DNA of 64,000 nt from Georgenia sp. TF02-10 (GTDB lineage Bacteria; Actinomycetota; Actinomycetes; Actinomycetales; Actinomycetaceae), in assembly GCF_022759505.1 (NCBI RefSeq), contig NZ_CP094289.1, positions 3,534,001 to 3,598,000 on the forward strand, written 5' to 3'. The position numbers and the translations under genes were made by a program. The notes beneath the pieces were generated by a model that saw nothing but the letters and a program-made list of their open reading frames with translations, made no database searches and was not told the DNA's origin. Of the stretch, positions 38,880 through 47,158 are shown in pieces (position 1 is the stretch's first letter; every line of letters begins with the position of its first letter).

Positions 38880-39622
38880 ACGTCCTGGACATCATGCTCT
38901 GGGTGGTGATCCCCTACGTGTCCCTGGCCTTCTTCGTCCTGGGCCACGTCTGGCGCTACCGCTACGACAAGTTCGGCTGGACCACCCGCTCCTCCCAGCT
39001 CTACGAGAGCCGGCTGCTGCGCTGGGCGAGCCCGCTGTTCCACTTCGGCATCCTCGCCGTCTTCCTCGGCCACGTCATGGGCCTGGGCATCCCGAAGAGC
39101 TGGACCGACGCGGTGGGCCTGTCCGAGGACGCCTACCACGTGCTCGCCGTCGGGATCGGCAGCGTCGCGGGGGTGTGCACCCTGGTCGGCGCGGCGCTGC
39201 TGATCTACCGACGGCGCACGGTCGGGCCGGTGTTCAGCGCCACCACCCGGATGGACAAGGCCATGTGGTTCATGCTCGGCCTGGTGATCCTGCTGGGCCT
39301 GTGGAACACCGTGGCCGGCTCGGTGCTCAACCTCAGCGGGCACTACGACTACCGCACCGGGGTCTCGGAGTGGTACCGCAGCATCTTCTACTTCCAGCCC
39401 AAGTACGAGCTCATGGCCGACGCGCCGATCGGGTTCCAGGCGCACGCGATGGCCGCGATGGTGCTGTTCGCGATGTGGCCCTTCACCCGGCTGGTGCACG
39501 TCTTCAGCGCACCGATCGGCTACCTCTGGCGGCCCTACATCGTCTACCGCAGCCGGAAGCCCGGCCAGCTCGGCTCCCGGGCCACCGCGCGGGGGTGGGA
39601 GCGCACCGACTCGCGACGCTGA
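38876..39622 (+). CDS. narI: Respiratory nitrate reductase gamma subunit (cytochrome b)
   Basis: NarI is the membrane di-haem cytochrome b subunit that oxidises menaquinol. The 248-residue protein has five predicted helices. Candidate haem-ligand histidines lie in PLFHFGILAVFLGHVMG near the N-terminal end, and in FQAHAMAAM and RLVHVFS near the C-terminal end. The GTG at 38876 overlaps the narJ stop (GTGA). It completes narGHJI in the standard order. Confidence 0.95.
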   Translation: MNVLDIMLWVVIPYVSLAFFVLGHVWRYRYDKFGWTTRSSQLYESRLLRWASPLFHFGILAVFLGHVMGLGIPKSWTDAVGLSEDAYHVLAVGIGSVAGVCTLVGAALLIYRRRTVGPVFSATTRMDKAMWFMLGLVILLGLWNTVAGSVLNLSGHYDYRTGVSEWYRSIFYFQPKYELMADAPIGFQAHAMAAMVLFAMWPFTRLVHVFSAPIGYLWRPYIVYRSRKPGQLGSRATARGWERTDSRR

Positions 39623-39649
39623 GACGGTCGCGTCCGGCGGCTCGTCCGG

Positions 39650-39725
39650 CGCCGGGCCCCTGCATCAGCGCCGGACCCCTGTACTGGCGCCGGACGTCTG
39701 TGCTGGCGCCGGTCGCCTGTGCTCG
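39650..39725. repeat. Four imperfect 19-bp tandem repeats downstream of narI
   Basis: Four copies of a 19-bp unit close to cgccggacccctgtactgg lie at 39650-39668, 39669-39687, 39688-39706 and 39707-39725, with a few substitutions between copies. They begin 27 bp beyond the narI stop in a convergent gap. The gap 39623-40012 holds no supportable gene. A 6-bp hairpin CCCTGC-TTGC-GCAGGG at 39798-39813 may act as terminator. Confidence 0.75.
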
Positions 39726-39825
39726 CGCGGGGGCAGCGGGCTTCGCGCCGGTCGGCCGAGCCGGCGCTGCGCAGCCCTGCTGATTCCGCTGCCTCAACCC
39801 TGCTTGCGCAGGGAGTGTTCGTGAG

Positions 39826-39929
39826 CGACCACAAAGTCCTCCTCGAGGCACCTGAGCGCCGACCCAGATCCGCAGGATTCCGCGGAACCCCTCCGGCCGA
39901 GATGGTGCCGACGACGAAGCTTGTGGTCG
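39826..39929. repeat. 104-bp nested inverted-repeat element
   Basis: The 9-bp arms CGACCACAA (39826-39834) and TTGTGGTCG (39921-39929) enclose a second pair, GGCACC (39847-39852) and GGTGCC (39904-39909), set back by 12 and 11 nt. A third TCCGC/GCGGA pair lies inside. The near-symmetrical nesting predicts one long stem-loop. It could be a structured RNA, an intergenic repeat or a small mobile-element remnant; no coding capacity is seen. Confidence 0.45.
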
Positions 39930-40012
39930 TCCGCGTTCACCCCTCCCGGTTCGGCGGCCGAAACCAGCACGCTCGACACCCCGGCACCAGCGCGCACCGC
40001 CCCGCGCCAGGC

Positions 40013-40981
40013 TCAGCCGATGCCGCTGTAGGCGTGCAGGCTGTTGAACACCAGGTTGACGAGGAAGTAGTTCGCCAGGATGCAGGCGAACCCGAACAGC
40101 GAGAGGTACGCGGCGCGCCGGCCCTCCCAGCCACGGGTCGCGCGGGCGTGCAGGTACGCCGCGTAGACCACCCAGATGACGAACGTCCAGACCTCCTTGG
40201 GGTCCCAGCCCCACGGCCGGCCCCAGGCGTGCTCGGCCCAGATCGCACCCGCGATGAGGGTGAAGGTCCACATCATGAAGCCGACCGCGTTGAGCCGGAA
40301 GGCGAGGCGCTCGAGCTCGGCGGACGGCGGCACCGCGGCAAGCACACGGCCCAGCCAGCCCTGCCGGGCGGCGCCCGGGCCGGCCGGGGCGGGCCGGGCG
40401 CCCGGGCCGCTGCCCGCCCCCACCAGCGCCGGCTCTGCCGCCGCCGCGCTGCCGCGCAGCTCGGCCCGCTCCTGCACGAGCTGGACGGCCGAGAGCACGG
40501 CGGACACCGCGAACACCCCCACCGCGAGCGTGGCGATGGAGACGTGGATGACCAGCCAGTAGCTGTCCAGCGCCGGCTGCACGCCGTCGGCGCGCACGTA
40601 CAGCACCGCCACGGCGATGCCGAGGGTGAGCAGCACCGGCCCCACCACGAACGTGCCGAGGAAGCGCAGGTCCCGCCCCCGCTGGAGGAGGAGGAAGAGC
40701 AGCACGGCGACCGCGGTGAAGACGATGGTGAACTCGTACATGTTCGCCCAGGGCACCCGGCCGGCGGCCAGGCCGCGCAGCACCACCCCGGCGACGTGCA
40801 GCGCCAGGCCGGCCCAGGTGGTGGCCATCCCGATGCCCGCGGCCCGCCGTGGCCGGCCGTCCGGGCCGCGGTCGCGCAGCCCGGACAGGTCGGTGGCGAA
40901 GGCCAGCAGCGCGACGGCGTAGGCCGCCATCGCGCCGTAGACCAGCAGGGTGCTGAGCTGGCCGAGCTCGCTCTCGGGCAT
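40013..40981 (-). CDS. ccsB: Cytochrome c biogenesis protein CcsB (ResC type)
   Basis: This is the haem-handling membrane protein of System II cytochrome c maturation, working with ResB to deliver haem and attach it to apocytochromes outside the membrane. The 322-residue protein has about eight helices. The Trp-rich haem motif WGRPWGWDPKEVWTF lies near residue 250, and conserved histidines flank it (EHAWGRP, YLHARATRG). An Ala/Pro/Gly-rich loop lies at about 170-200. The ATG at 40981 shares one base with the resB stop (TGATG); a GTG at 40984 is the alternative. Confidence 0.92.
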   Translation of the reverse strand: MPESELGQLSTLLVYGAMAAYAVALLAFATDLSGLRDRGPDGRPRRAAGIGMATTWAGLALHVAGVVLRGLAAGRVPWANMYEFTIVFTAVAVLLFLLLQRGRDLRFLGTFVVGPVLLTLGIAVAVLYVRADGVQPALDSYWLVIHVSIATLAVGVFAVSAVLSAVQLVQERAELRGSAAAAEPALVGAGSGPGARPAPAGPGAARQGWLGRVLAAVPPSAELERLAFRLNAVGFMMWTFTLIAGAIWAEHAWGRPWGWDPKEVWTFVIWVVYAAYLHARATRGWEGRRAAYLSLFGFACILANYFLVNLVFNSLHAYSGIG

Positions 40982-43122
40982 CACGGTCCTTCCTTCGCCG
41001 GGTCTGCCCCGGCCTGCTGCGCGGTCGACGGTCCGGCCGCCGGCGGTGTGCTGGCTGCCGGCGGTGGGTCGGCCGGCGGTGGGTCGGCCGACGGCGTGCG
41101 GGCCGCCGTCGGGTCGACGGACGGTGTTGCGGCCGGCGGCCGGTCGGCCGGCGGCGGTCCCGCCGACCGCTGGTCGGCCGCCCGCCGGTCCGGCGCCGCG
41201 GGGTCGCCGGCACCGGCCGCGGCGCCGTCGTCATTCTGCCGCAGCGTCCCGGCGGCCGAGACCACCCGGTCCAGGTCCGCGGCGAGCCCGGGGTCATCGC
41301 CGCGGGCCAGCGCGGCGGCGCTCAACGCCGTGCCGCCGCCCGGGGCCGGCGCGAGCCGGACCCAGAGCCGGCGGCGCGGCACGAACAGCGAGGCGAACAG
41401 CCCCAGCATCGCGGCGATCGCGAAGCCGAGGAGGTAGGGCAGGGAGGGGTCGTGCCGCAGGTCCAGCGCGGCGAACCGGGGCAGGTCCTCGAACGTCACC
41501 GAACCGAGCCCCTCGGGCAGCTCGACCGTCTCGCCCGGGGCGAGGGTCAGGGTCAGCGGGGTCTGCCCGCCCTCGGCGGACCCGGGGGCGCCGTCCTCGG
41601 CCGGCTCGTAGACCTGCCGCAGCCCGGCGGTGTCGAGCTCGTAGACGTTCTGCGGGGCGCCGTCGTCGAGCCCGAGGTCCCCGGCCCACAGGGTCAGCAC
41701 GAGCACCGGGTTGTTCGGCTGCGGGTGCGCCGAGGCCAGCGCCGAGCCGTCCGGGAGCTCGACGGCGGTGGGCAGCAGCACGCCGGTGAGGCCGAGCTGG
41801 TCCTGGCCGGGGCTGACGTCGGGGACCTTCACCACGCCGCGGGAGGTGTAGACGGCGTCCTGCGGGATGAACGGCACCGCGCCGGCGAACGCGACCTGGC
41901 CGGCGCCGTCGCGCACGGTGAGCTCGGGGGCGAACCCGTTGCCGGAGAGGTAGACGTTCGCGCCGCCGGCGCTCATCGGGTGGTTGACCCTGATGGTCTC
42001 CTCCCGGGTGGTCCCGCCGGGCTCGGTGACGGTCACGTGCGCGCCGAAGTCCCGGGCCTGGGCGTCGACGGTGAACTCGGAGGTGAACTCCTCCAGGGTG
42101 AAGGTGAACGGCTCGAGGGAGTCGGGCGCGAAGAGGGTGCCCGGGTCGAAGGAGTCGTAGGCGAGGACGGAGTTGGCGAAGGACTGCCCCTCCACCACCA
42201 CGGCCTGCCCGCGGTAGCTGAGCAGCTGGCCGGCGGCGAGCGCCACGAGCACGCCGACGAGGGAGAGGTGGAAGACGATGTTCCCGCTCTCGCGCAGGTA
42301 GCCCCGCTCGGCGGTGATGCCGTCGGGGGTGACGGCGGCGCGGTACCGGTGCCGCAGCGCCACCAGTACGCGCTGCTCGACGGCGGCCGGCGGCTCGGCC
42401 AGCGTGCGCTCGGCCCGGACGTCGAAGCGCCCGAAGCTGCGCGGCACGCGAGGCGGCTGGGCCCGCAGCGCCCGCACGTGCACCGCGATCCGCGGCAGGA
42501 TGCACCCGATCAGGGAGGTGAACAGCAGCAGGTAGATGGCGGCGAACCACGGCGCGGCGTAGACGTCGAACAGCCCGAGCCGGTCCAGCCACGGCGCCAG
42601 GGCGGGGTGGTCGGTGCGGTAGGTCGCGACGGCTGCCGGGTCCTGCGGCTCCTGCGGGACCACCGAGCCGGGCAGGGCGGCGACGGCGAGCAGCAGCAGG
42701 AGCATCAGCGCCACCCGCATGCTGGTCAGCTGCCGCCACGCCCAGCGCAGCCAGCCGCGCACGCCGAGGGCGGTGGGGGTGGGGCCGGCGGGGGCGCCGT
42801 CGGGGGCGGGCCGGGCGCCGGCCTGGCTGACCCCGTCGCCGGGCCGGGCGCCGTCCCGGTCGGCCGGGTCGCCCGGCCTGGCACCGTCCGGGTCGGCCGG
42901 GTCACCGGGCTGGGCGCCCGGTGTCGATCCCGCGGCGCCGGGCCGGGCAGCCGTCGGCTCACCGCCACCAGCCGCCGGGCCGGGCGCCCCGGTGGACGCG
43001 GCCGCGGCGCCGTCGTCGGGGCCGCCGTCGTCGGGGTCGCCGTCGTCGGGGCCGACCCGCTCCCGGACCTCGTCCTTGGAGCTGAGGAGGGTGGGGTCGG
43101 ACGGGTTCGCGCGCCGGGCCAT
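40981..43122 (-). CDS. resB: Cytochrome c biogenesis protein ResB
   Basis: ResB (Ccs1) is the partner of CcsB in System II cytochrome c synthesis and holds the apocytochrome. The core has three N-terminal membrane helices (VALMLLLLLAVAALPGSVVPQ, WFAAIYLLLFTSLIGCILP and NIVFHLSLVGVLVALAAGQLL), a large extracytoplasmic domain, and a C-terminal helix (LPYLLGFAIAAMLGLFASLFVP). Hydrophilic low-complexity tails flank it: about 115 residues rich in Asp, Pro, Gly and Ala at the N-terminus and about 110 rich in Pro and Ala at the C-terminus. This brings the length to 713 residues. The ATG at 43122 shares one base with the ccdA stop. Confidence 0.92.
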   Translation of the reverse strand: MARRANPSDPTLLSSKDEVRERVGPDDGDPDDGGPDDGAAAASTGAPGPAAGGGEPTAARPGAAGSTPGAQPGDPADPDGARPGDPADRDGARPGDGVSQAGARPAPDGAPAGPTPTALGVRGWLRWAWRQLTSMRVALMLLLLLAVAALPGSVVPQEPQDPAAVATYRTDHPALAPWLDRLGLFDVYAAPWFAAIYLLLFTSLIGCILPRIAVHVRALRAQPPRVPRSFGRFDVRAERTLAEPPAAVEQRVLVALRHRYRAAVTPDGITAERGYLRESGNIVFHLSLVGVLVALAAGQLLSYRGQAVVVEGQSFANSVLAYDSFDPGTLFAPDSLEPFTFTLEEFTSEFTVDAQARDFGAHVTVTEPGGTTREETIRVNHPMSAGGANVYLSGNGFAPELTVRDGAGQVAFAGAVPFIPQDAVYTSRGVVKVPDVSPGQDQLGLTGVLLPTAVELPDGSALASAHPQPNNPVLVLTLWAGDLGLDDGAPQNVYELDTAGLRQVYEPAEDGAPGSAEGGQTPLTLTLAPGETVELPEGLGSVTFEDLPRFAALDLRHDPSLPYLLGFAIAAMLGLFASLFVPRRRLWVRLAPAPGGGTALSAAALARGDDPGLAADLDRVVSAAGTLRQNDDGAAAGAGDPAAPDRRAADQRSAGPPPADRPPAATPSVDPTAARTPSADPPPADPPPAASTPPAAGPSTAQQAGADPAKEGP

Positions 43123-43916
43123 CACACCACCGTCTCGAAGCCGGCCACCAGGCCCTGGAGGTACGCCGAGAACGTCGACCACCAGCCGGTGACGAGCGCG
43201 ACCCCGAGCAGGACGAGCAGGCCGCCGCCGAGCCGCTGGACGGTGCGCCGGTGCCGGCGCAGGAAGCCCAGCATGCGGGCCGAGCGGGCGAAGAACAGGG
43301 CGACGAGCACGAACGGCACGCCCAGGCCCAGGCAGTACGCCACGGCCAGGATCACCCCGCGGGCGGGGTCGGCCCCGCCCAGGGCGAGGGTGAGGACCGC
43401 GGCGAGGGTGGGGCCGATGCACGGCGCCCAGCCGAGGCCGAAGGCGACCCCGAGCAGCGGGGCGCCCCACAGCCCGGCCCGCGGGGCCAGGTGCAGGCGC
43501 CGGTCGCGCTGGAGGAAGGGGACGTAGCCGACGAACGCCAGCCCCATGAGGATGACGAGGACCCCCAGGACGCGCAGGACGAGGTCCAGGTGCGCGGCCA
43601 GCGCCACCCCCGCCCACGCGAACACCAGCGAGAGCAGCACGAACACCGCGGTGAACCCGGCGACGAAGAGCAGCACCCCGGCCAGCAGCCGCCCCTGCTC
43701 GCCCCGCCGCCCGCCGCGCGGGCCGGCCGTCCCCGTCCCGGCGCCCGCGCCGGCGCCGGCCATCCCGCCGAGGTAGCCGACGTAGCCGGGCAGGAGGGGC
43801 AGGACGCACGGGGAGGCGAAGGAGACCAGCCCGGCCACCGCCGCCACCGGCACCGCGGCGATCAGGGCGCCGTCGACGACGGTGCGCTGGAAGAGGTCGG
43901 CGACCTGGTCCCACAC
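43122..43916 (-). CDS. ccdA: Cytochrome c biogenesis protein CcdA (thiol-disulfide transporter)
   Basis: CcdA passes reducing power across the membrane to ResA, keeping apocytochrome haem-site cysteines reduced. The 264-residue protein has six helices. The two redox cysteines are in SFASPCVLPLLPGYVGYLGG and GLGWAPCIGPTLAAVLTLAL. A Gly/Ala-rich loop follows the first motif. The GTG at 43916 follows the resA stop by 5 bp, with GAGGAGG about 11 nt upstream. It sits between resA and resB as in other actinobacterial System II operons. Confidence 0.93.
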   Translation of the reverse strand: MWDQVADLFQRTVVDGALIAAVPVAAVAGLVSFASPCVLPLLPGYVGYLGGMAGAGAGAGTGTAGPRGGRRGEQGRLLAGVLLFVAGFTAVFVLLSLVFAWAGVALAAHLDLVLRVLGVLVILMGLAFVGYVPFLQRDRRLHLAPRAGLWGAPLLGVAFGLGWAPCIGPTLAAVLTLALGGADPARGVILAVAYCLGLGVPFVLVALFFARSARMLGFLRRHRRTVQRLGGGLLVLLGVALVTGWWSTFSAYLQGLVAGFETVV

Positions 43917-43921
43917 GGCGC

Positions 43922-44521
43922 TCAGGCCTCCTCGGCGAGGACGTCGTCGACCAGCCCGCGCAGCACCTGCGGGTCGAGCTGCCCGAGGATCCGGGCGGCC
44001 ACCCGGCCCTGCCGGTCCAGGACCACGGTGGAGGGCATCGCCTGCATCGGCACGACGCCCTCCAGGGCGGCCACCGCGCCGGCGTCGGCGTCGTGCAGGG
44101 ACGGGTAGGGCACCTCGAAGGTCCGCTCGAAGGCCTGGGCGGCGCCGACGTCGTCGCGCGGGTTGACGCCCAGGACGTGCACGCCGGCGTCCGCGTAGTC
44201 CTCGGCGAGCGCGCGCAGGTCCGGCGCCTCGGCCCGGCACGGCGGGCAGGCGGCGTACCAGAAGTTCAGCACGACGACGTCGCCGCGCCAGTCGGCGAGG
44301 TCGACGGTGGCGCCGTCGTAGGTGGTGCCGGTGTGGGCGACCGGGTCCCCGCGCTCGGCGGCGGACCAGGTGGCGAAGGACCCGTCGCCGGCGACGTAGC
44401 CGGCGTCGGCCGCGCCCGCGGCGCCCGCCGCGCTGGTGGTCCCGCCGGGGGCGCAGCCGGCGAGCAGGGCGACGGCGACCAGCGCCGCGGCGCCGGCCGC
44501 CCGCGTCCGGCGCGCCGTCAC
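43922..44521 (-). CDS. resA: Thioredoxin-like lipoprotein, ResA type
   Basis: This extracytoplasmic thioredoxin-fold protein is predicted to reduce the CxxCH disulfide of apocytochrome c, using electrons from CcdA. The 199-residue protein has a lipoprotein signal with the acylated Cys23 in ALLAGCAPG and the redox motif CPPC at Cys92-Cys95 in NFWYAACPPCRAEAP. The cis-proline region is PMQAMPSTVVLDRQG. The GTG at 44521 overlaps the upstream gene's stop (GTGA), so it is coupled to the phosphatase-like gene. Confidence 0.92.
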   Translation of the reverse strand: MTARRTRAAGAAALVAVALLAGCAPGGTTSAAGAAGAADAGYVAGDGSFATWSAAERGDPVAHTGTTYDGATVDLADWRGDVVVLNFWYAACPPCRAEAPDLRALAEDYADAGVHVLGVNPRDDVGAAQAFERTFEVPYPSLHDADAGAVAALEGVVPMQAMPSTVVLDRQGRVAARILGQLDPQVLRGLVDDVLAEEA

Positions 44522-45195
44522 CGGGCGCCCTCGTTCTCGGCGGCCACGGAGGTGCCCGGGACCATGTCGGAGGCGCCCGGGAGGAGGCCCGCGGCCGGCT
44601 CCCAGTAGCGCAGCCCGACCAGGCGGCGCCCGTCGAAGGTGAGCGTGGTCAGCGAGGCGAGCGAGCACTCGCGGCGGCGCGGGTCGTGCATGAAGGGCCG
44701 GCCCTCGAGGAGCCGGCGCAGGGTCCAGATCGGCAGCTGGTGGCTGACCAGGAGCGCCTCGCGGCCGGCGGCCCGGGTCAGGGCGGCGGCGACGGCGGCG
44801 CGCATGCGGGTGGCGATCTCGGTGTAGGGCTCGCCCCAGCTGGGCCGGGCGGGGTTGCGGTACCGCACCCAGTACCTGGGGTGGGCCAGCACGCTGCGGT
44901 GGCGGTTCACCGCCATGCCCTCGAAGTAGTTGCCGGCCTCGATCAGCCGCTCGTCGGTGCCGAGCTCGACGCCGAAGGCCTGCGCCGCCGGGCGGGCGCT
45001 CTCCTGGGCCCGCTGCAGCGGCGAGGCGGTCACCGCGGCGACGTCGTGGCCGCCGTCGCGGAGCACCTGCGCGACCCGGGCGACCATCTGCTGGCCCCGG
45101 TCGGAGAGCCGGAATCCCGACATCCGGCCGTACAGGACGCCCTCGGGGTTGTGCACCTCGCCGTGGCGCATGAGGTGGACGGTGGTGCTCTGCAT
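44518..45195 (-). CDS. Histidine phosphatase (phosphoglycerate mutase) family protein
   Basis: This 225-residue protein has the family motif LMRHGEV with the catalytic His near residue 11 and a second active-site His in LLVSHQLPIWTL. The substrate is unknown, and the PGYGRMSGF-like lid differs from classical phosphoglycerate mutase. It is the first gene of the resA-ccdA-resB-ccsB unit and overlaps resA by 4 bp. This neighbourhood is common in actinobacteria, but a role in cytochrome c synthesis is not established. Confidence 0.85.
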   Translation of the reverse strand: MQSTTVHLMRHGEVHNPEGVLYGRMSGFRLSDRGQQMVARVAQVLRDGGHDVAAVTASPLQRAQESARPAAQAFGVELGTDERLIEAGNYFEGMAVNRHRSVLAHPRYWVRYRNPARPSWGEPYTEIATRMRAAVAAALTRAAGREALLVSHQLPIWTLRRLLEGRPFMHDPRRRECSLASLTTLTFDGRRLVGLRYWEPAAGLLPGASDMVPGTSVAAENEGAR

Positions 45196-45269
45196 GCCCT
45201 CAGTGTCGCAAAGGTTCCTGGGCGGGTGGGCCGCGGCGGGCCGGCGGGGCGGGCGCCGGGCCGGGGGCG

Positions 45270-45312
45270 CCGGGCCAGCCGGGCCGAGGGCACCGGGCCA
45301 GCCGGGCCGAGG
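45270..45312. repeat. Two 20-bp direct repeats upstream of the phosphatase gene
   Basis: ccgggccagccgggccgagg occurs at 45270-45289 and again at 45293-45312. They lie in the 125-bp gap between the MarR gene and the phosphatase gene. The gap is otherwise very GC-rich, with no promoter seen. Confidence 0.7.
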
Positions 45313-45320
45313 AGTCGGGC

Positions 45321-45842
45321 TCAGACCGCCCCGCCGGCTTCCGGCGGGTCGTCGACGAAGGTCGCCATGATCTCGCCCAGCTGCCGCAGCTGGGCGCCGG
45401 TCAGCCGGTCGACGAGCCGGGCGCGGACGGACGCGACGTGGCCGGGCGCGGCGGCGGCCAGGCGCTCGAACCCGGCCGGGGTGAGGGTGGCGTTGATGCC
45501 GCGCCGGTCGCTCGCGCAGGCGCTCCGGGCCACCAGCCCCTCGGCCTCCATCCGCCGGACGGTGTGGGTGAGCCGGGACCGGGAGTGCACCAGGTCCTCG
45601 GCGAGCTCGGACATGCGCATGGTCCGGCCCTCGGCCTCGGAGAGCCGGACGAGGACCTCGTACTCGCTCATCGACAGCCCGGCGGACTCCACCAGGTCGT
45701 GGTTGAGGTCGGCCATCAGCCGGGCCGAGCCGCGCAGGAACTGCCGCCAGCTGTGCTGCTGGTCGGCGTCGAGCCAGCGGGGGGCGCTCGTCGGGGCGGT
45801 CATGTCCTCCTGCTCCTGCGTCTGCTGCCTGCGTCGCGTCAT
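45321..45842 (-). CDS. MarR-family transcriptional regulator
   Basis: This 173-residue winged-helix regulator has the family stretches SAGLSMSEYEVLVRLSEAEGRTMRMSELAE, then HSRSRLTHTVRRMEAEGLVARSA with the recognition helix, and a DRRGINATLTPAGFE wing. It lies divergent from a YceI gene whose promoter overlaps an inverted repeat of MarR-operator form, so it is the likely repressor of that gene. The ligand is unknown. A second possible start is the internal ATG 13 codons in. Confidence 0.9.
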   Translation of the reverse strand: MTRRRQQTQEQEDMTAPTSAPRWLDADQQHSWRQFLRGSARLMADLNHDLVESAGLSMSEYEVLVRLSEAEGRTMRMSELAEDLVHSRSRLTHTVRRMEAEGLVARSACASDRRGINATLTPAGFERLAAAAPGHVASVRARLVDRLTGAQLRQLGEIMATFVDDPPEAGGAV

Positions 45843-45960
45843 CGGGTTCCCGTGCGGTCCGGGTGGGACGCGGCGGTCACCGACGACGGCGGGGGGCCGG
45901 GGCGGTGCGGTCGACCCCAGGTGCTCGGTCCAGTGTGGTGCTCAACCTACGCACCTCCTC

Positions 45961-45989
45961 TTGCCCGGTCCCAGCGCCCAGCATATATA
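45961..45989 (+). promoter_or_regulatory. Promoter of the yceI-like gene
   Basis: TTGCCC at 45961-45966 and TATATA at 45984-45989 are separated by exactly 17 bp. This is the best sigma-70-type promoter seen in the window. The leader to the ATG at 46040 would be about 45 nt. Confidence 0.65.
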
Positions 45990-46006
45990 GTTCAAGAGTC
46001 AACTAT
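45987..46006. promoter_or_regulatory. MarR-type operator overlapping the yceI promoter
   Basis: ATAGTTCAAGAGTCAACTAT is an inverted repeat with 6-bp perfect outer arms (ATAGTT and AACTAT). It overlaps the end of the -10 element and the predicted transcription start, the usual place for MarR repression. Confidence 0.7.
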
Positions 46007-46039
46007 CTGGCGAACCTGCCACGATCCCTGGAGGACTAC

Positions 46040-46612
46040 ATGACCATCCCCGCCGGCACCTACACCGTCGACCCCGCGCACAGCGACGTCGCCTTCACCG
46101 TCCGCCACGCGGGCATCTCCAAGGTCCGCGGCAAGTTCGAGCGGTTCGAGGGCCAGATCGTCGTTGCCGAGGATCTCGCCAGCTCCACGGTCACGGTCAC
46201 CATCGACGCCGCCTCGATCAACACCGGCGACGCGGGCCGCGACGCGCACCTGCGCTCGGCAGACTTCTGGGACGCCGAGAACAAGCCCACCTGGACCTTC
46301 CTCAGCACCGGCGTCGAGGGCACCGAGGAGGAGTTCACCGTCACGGGCGACCTGACCATCAACGAGGTGACCCGACCGGTGGCGCTGCAGGCCGAGTTCA
46401 ACGGCGGGGTCGTGGACGCCTTCGGCGCCCGGCGGGTCGGCTTCTCGGCGACGACCGAGATCTCCCGCAAGGACTTCGGCCTCACCTGGAACGCTGCCAT
46501 GGAGACCGGCGGCTTCCTGGTGGGCGACAAGGTCAAGATCGAGCTCGAGGTCGAGGCCACGCCGACCGAGGCAGAGGCCGCGGAGACCGCCGAGGCAGAG
46601 GCGCAGGCCTGA
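46040..46612 (+). CDS. YceI-family polyisoprenoid-binding protein
   Basis: This 190-residue lipocalin-like protein belongs to the YceI family, which binds long isoprenoid chains such as quinone side chains. Family stretches include GTYTVDPAHSDVAFTVRHAGIS at the N-terminus, DASINTGDAGRDAHLRSADFWDAENKP-type sequence, and GFSATTEISRKDFGLTWN. There is no signal peptide, so it is likely cytoplasmic. A Glu/Ala-rich tail ends the protein. The ATG at 46040 has a GGAGG site. It is probably controlled by the divergent MarR protein. Confidence 0.92.
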   Translation: MTIPAGTYTVDPAHSDVAFTVRHAGISKVRGKFERFEGQIVVAEDLASSTVTVTIDAASINTGDAGRDAHLRSADFWDAENKPTWTFLSTGVEGTEEEFTVTGDLTINEVTRPVALQAEFNGGVVDAFGARRVGFSATTEISRKDFGLTWNAAMETGGFLVGDKVKIELEVEATPTEAEAAETAEAEAQA

Positions 46613-46717
46613 TCCTGCACTGACCCGGTCGTCTCACCGCGGGCCGGGCGTCGGTCACCGCGGGCCGGGACTCGGTCGGCGCGCCAAACGTGCCGAACGT
46701 CAGGACTGGCCCGGGCC

Positions 46718-46984
46718 TCAGCCCAGCGCGGCGCGGACCTGGTCCGGGTCGATCTGCCAGTACCCCTGCTGCACGCCGTCGACGGTCACGACCGGGACGA
46801 GGTCGCCGTAGCGCTGGCGGATGTCGGGGTCGGAGTCGACGTCGACCTCGGCGAAGCCGACCCCGGTCTCGGCCGCGAGGCGCTCGAGGTCCTCGCGGGC
46901 GACCTCGCACAGGTGGCACCCGGCACGGCCGTAGAGGACGATGCGCGCGGGTGCCGGCGCGGGCTCGGGTGAGACGGTCTGCAT
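46718..46984 (-). CDS. Glutaredoxin-like protein
   Basis: This 88-residue protein has a thioredoxin fold with the redox motif GCHLC (Cys23 and Cys26), the cis-Pro region LVPVVTVDG, and a C-terminal helix. It fits the short glutaredoxin family of actinobacteria. Its partner is unknown. The ATG at 46984 is chosen because TATTGT lies 7 nt upstream (leaderless type); a longer frame to 47077 lacks support. It is convergent with the yceI-like gene. Confidence 0.82.
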   Translation of the reverse strand: MQTVSPEPAPAPARIVLYGRAGCHLCEVAREDLERLAAETGVGFAEVDVDSDPDIRQRYGDLVPVVTVDGVQQGYWQIDPDQVRAALG

Positions 46985-46991
46985 GGCCGTC

Positions 46992-46997
46992 ACAATA
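46992..46997 (-). promoter_or_regulatory. -10 hexamer TATTGT of the glutaredoxin gene
   Basis: TATTGT on the minus strand lies 7 nt before the ATG at 46984, a leaderless-type arrangement. Confidence 0.5.
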
Positions 46998-47158
46998 CGG
47001 TCACGCTGGCCGGCCACGGCACCCGACGAAGCATCGTTCGGACCGGGGCCGACCCGCCCTCCCTGAACCGCGGACACGACGGCGGCACGTCGGGCGTCGT
47101 CGGTGAGCGCTGGTAGCGCTCGTCCGTCCAGTCAGTCAGCCTTCCCCTGCACGGACGG

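Noticed and set aside
39719-40012. A coding sequence in the gap between narI and ccsB
   Set aside because: Open frames on both strands have no ribosome site or recognisable content, and the region is dominated by tandem and inverted repeats.
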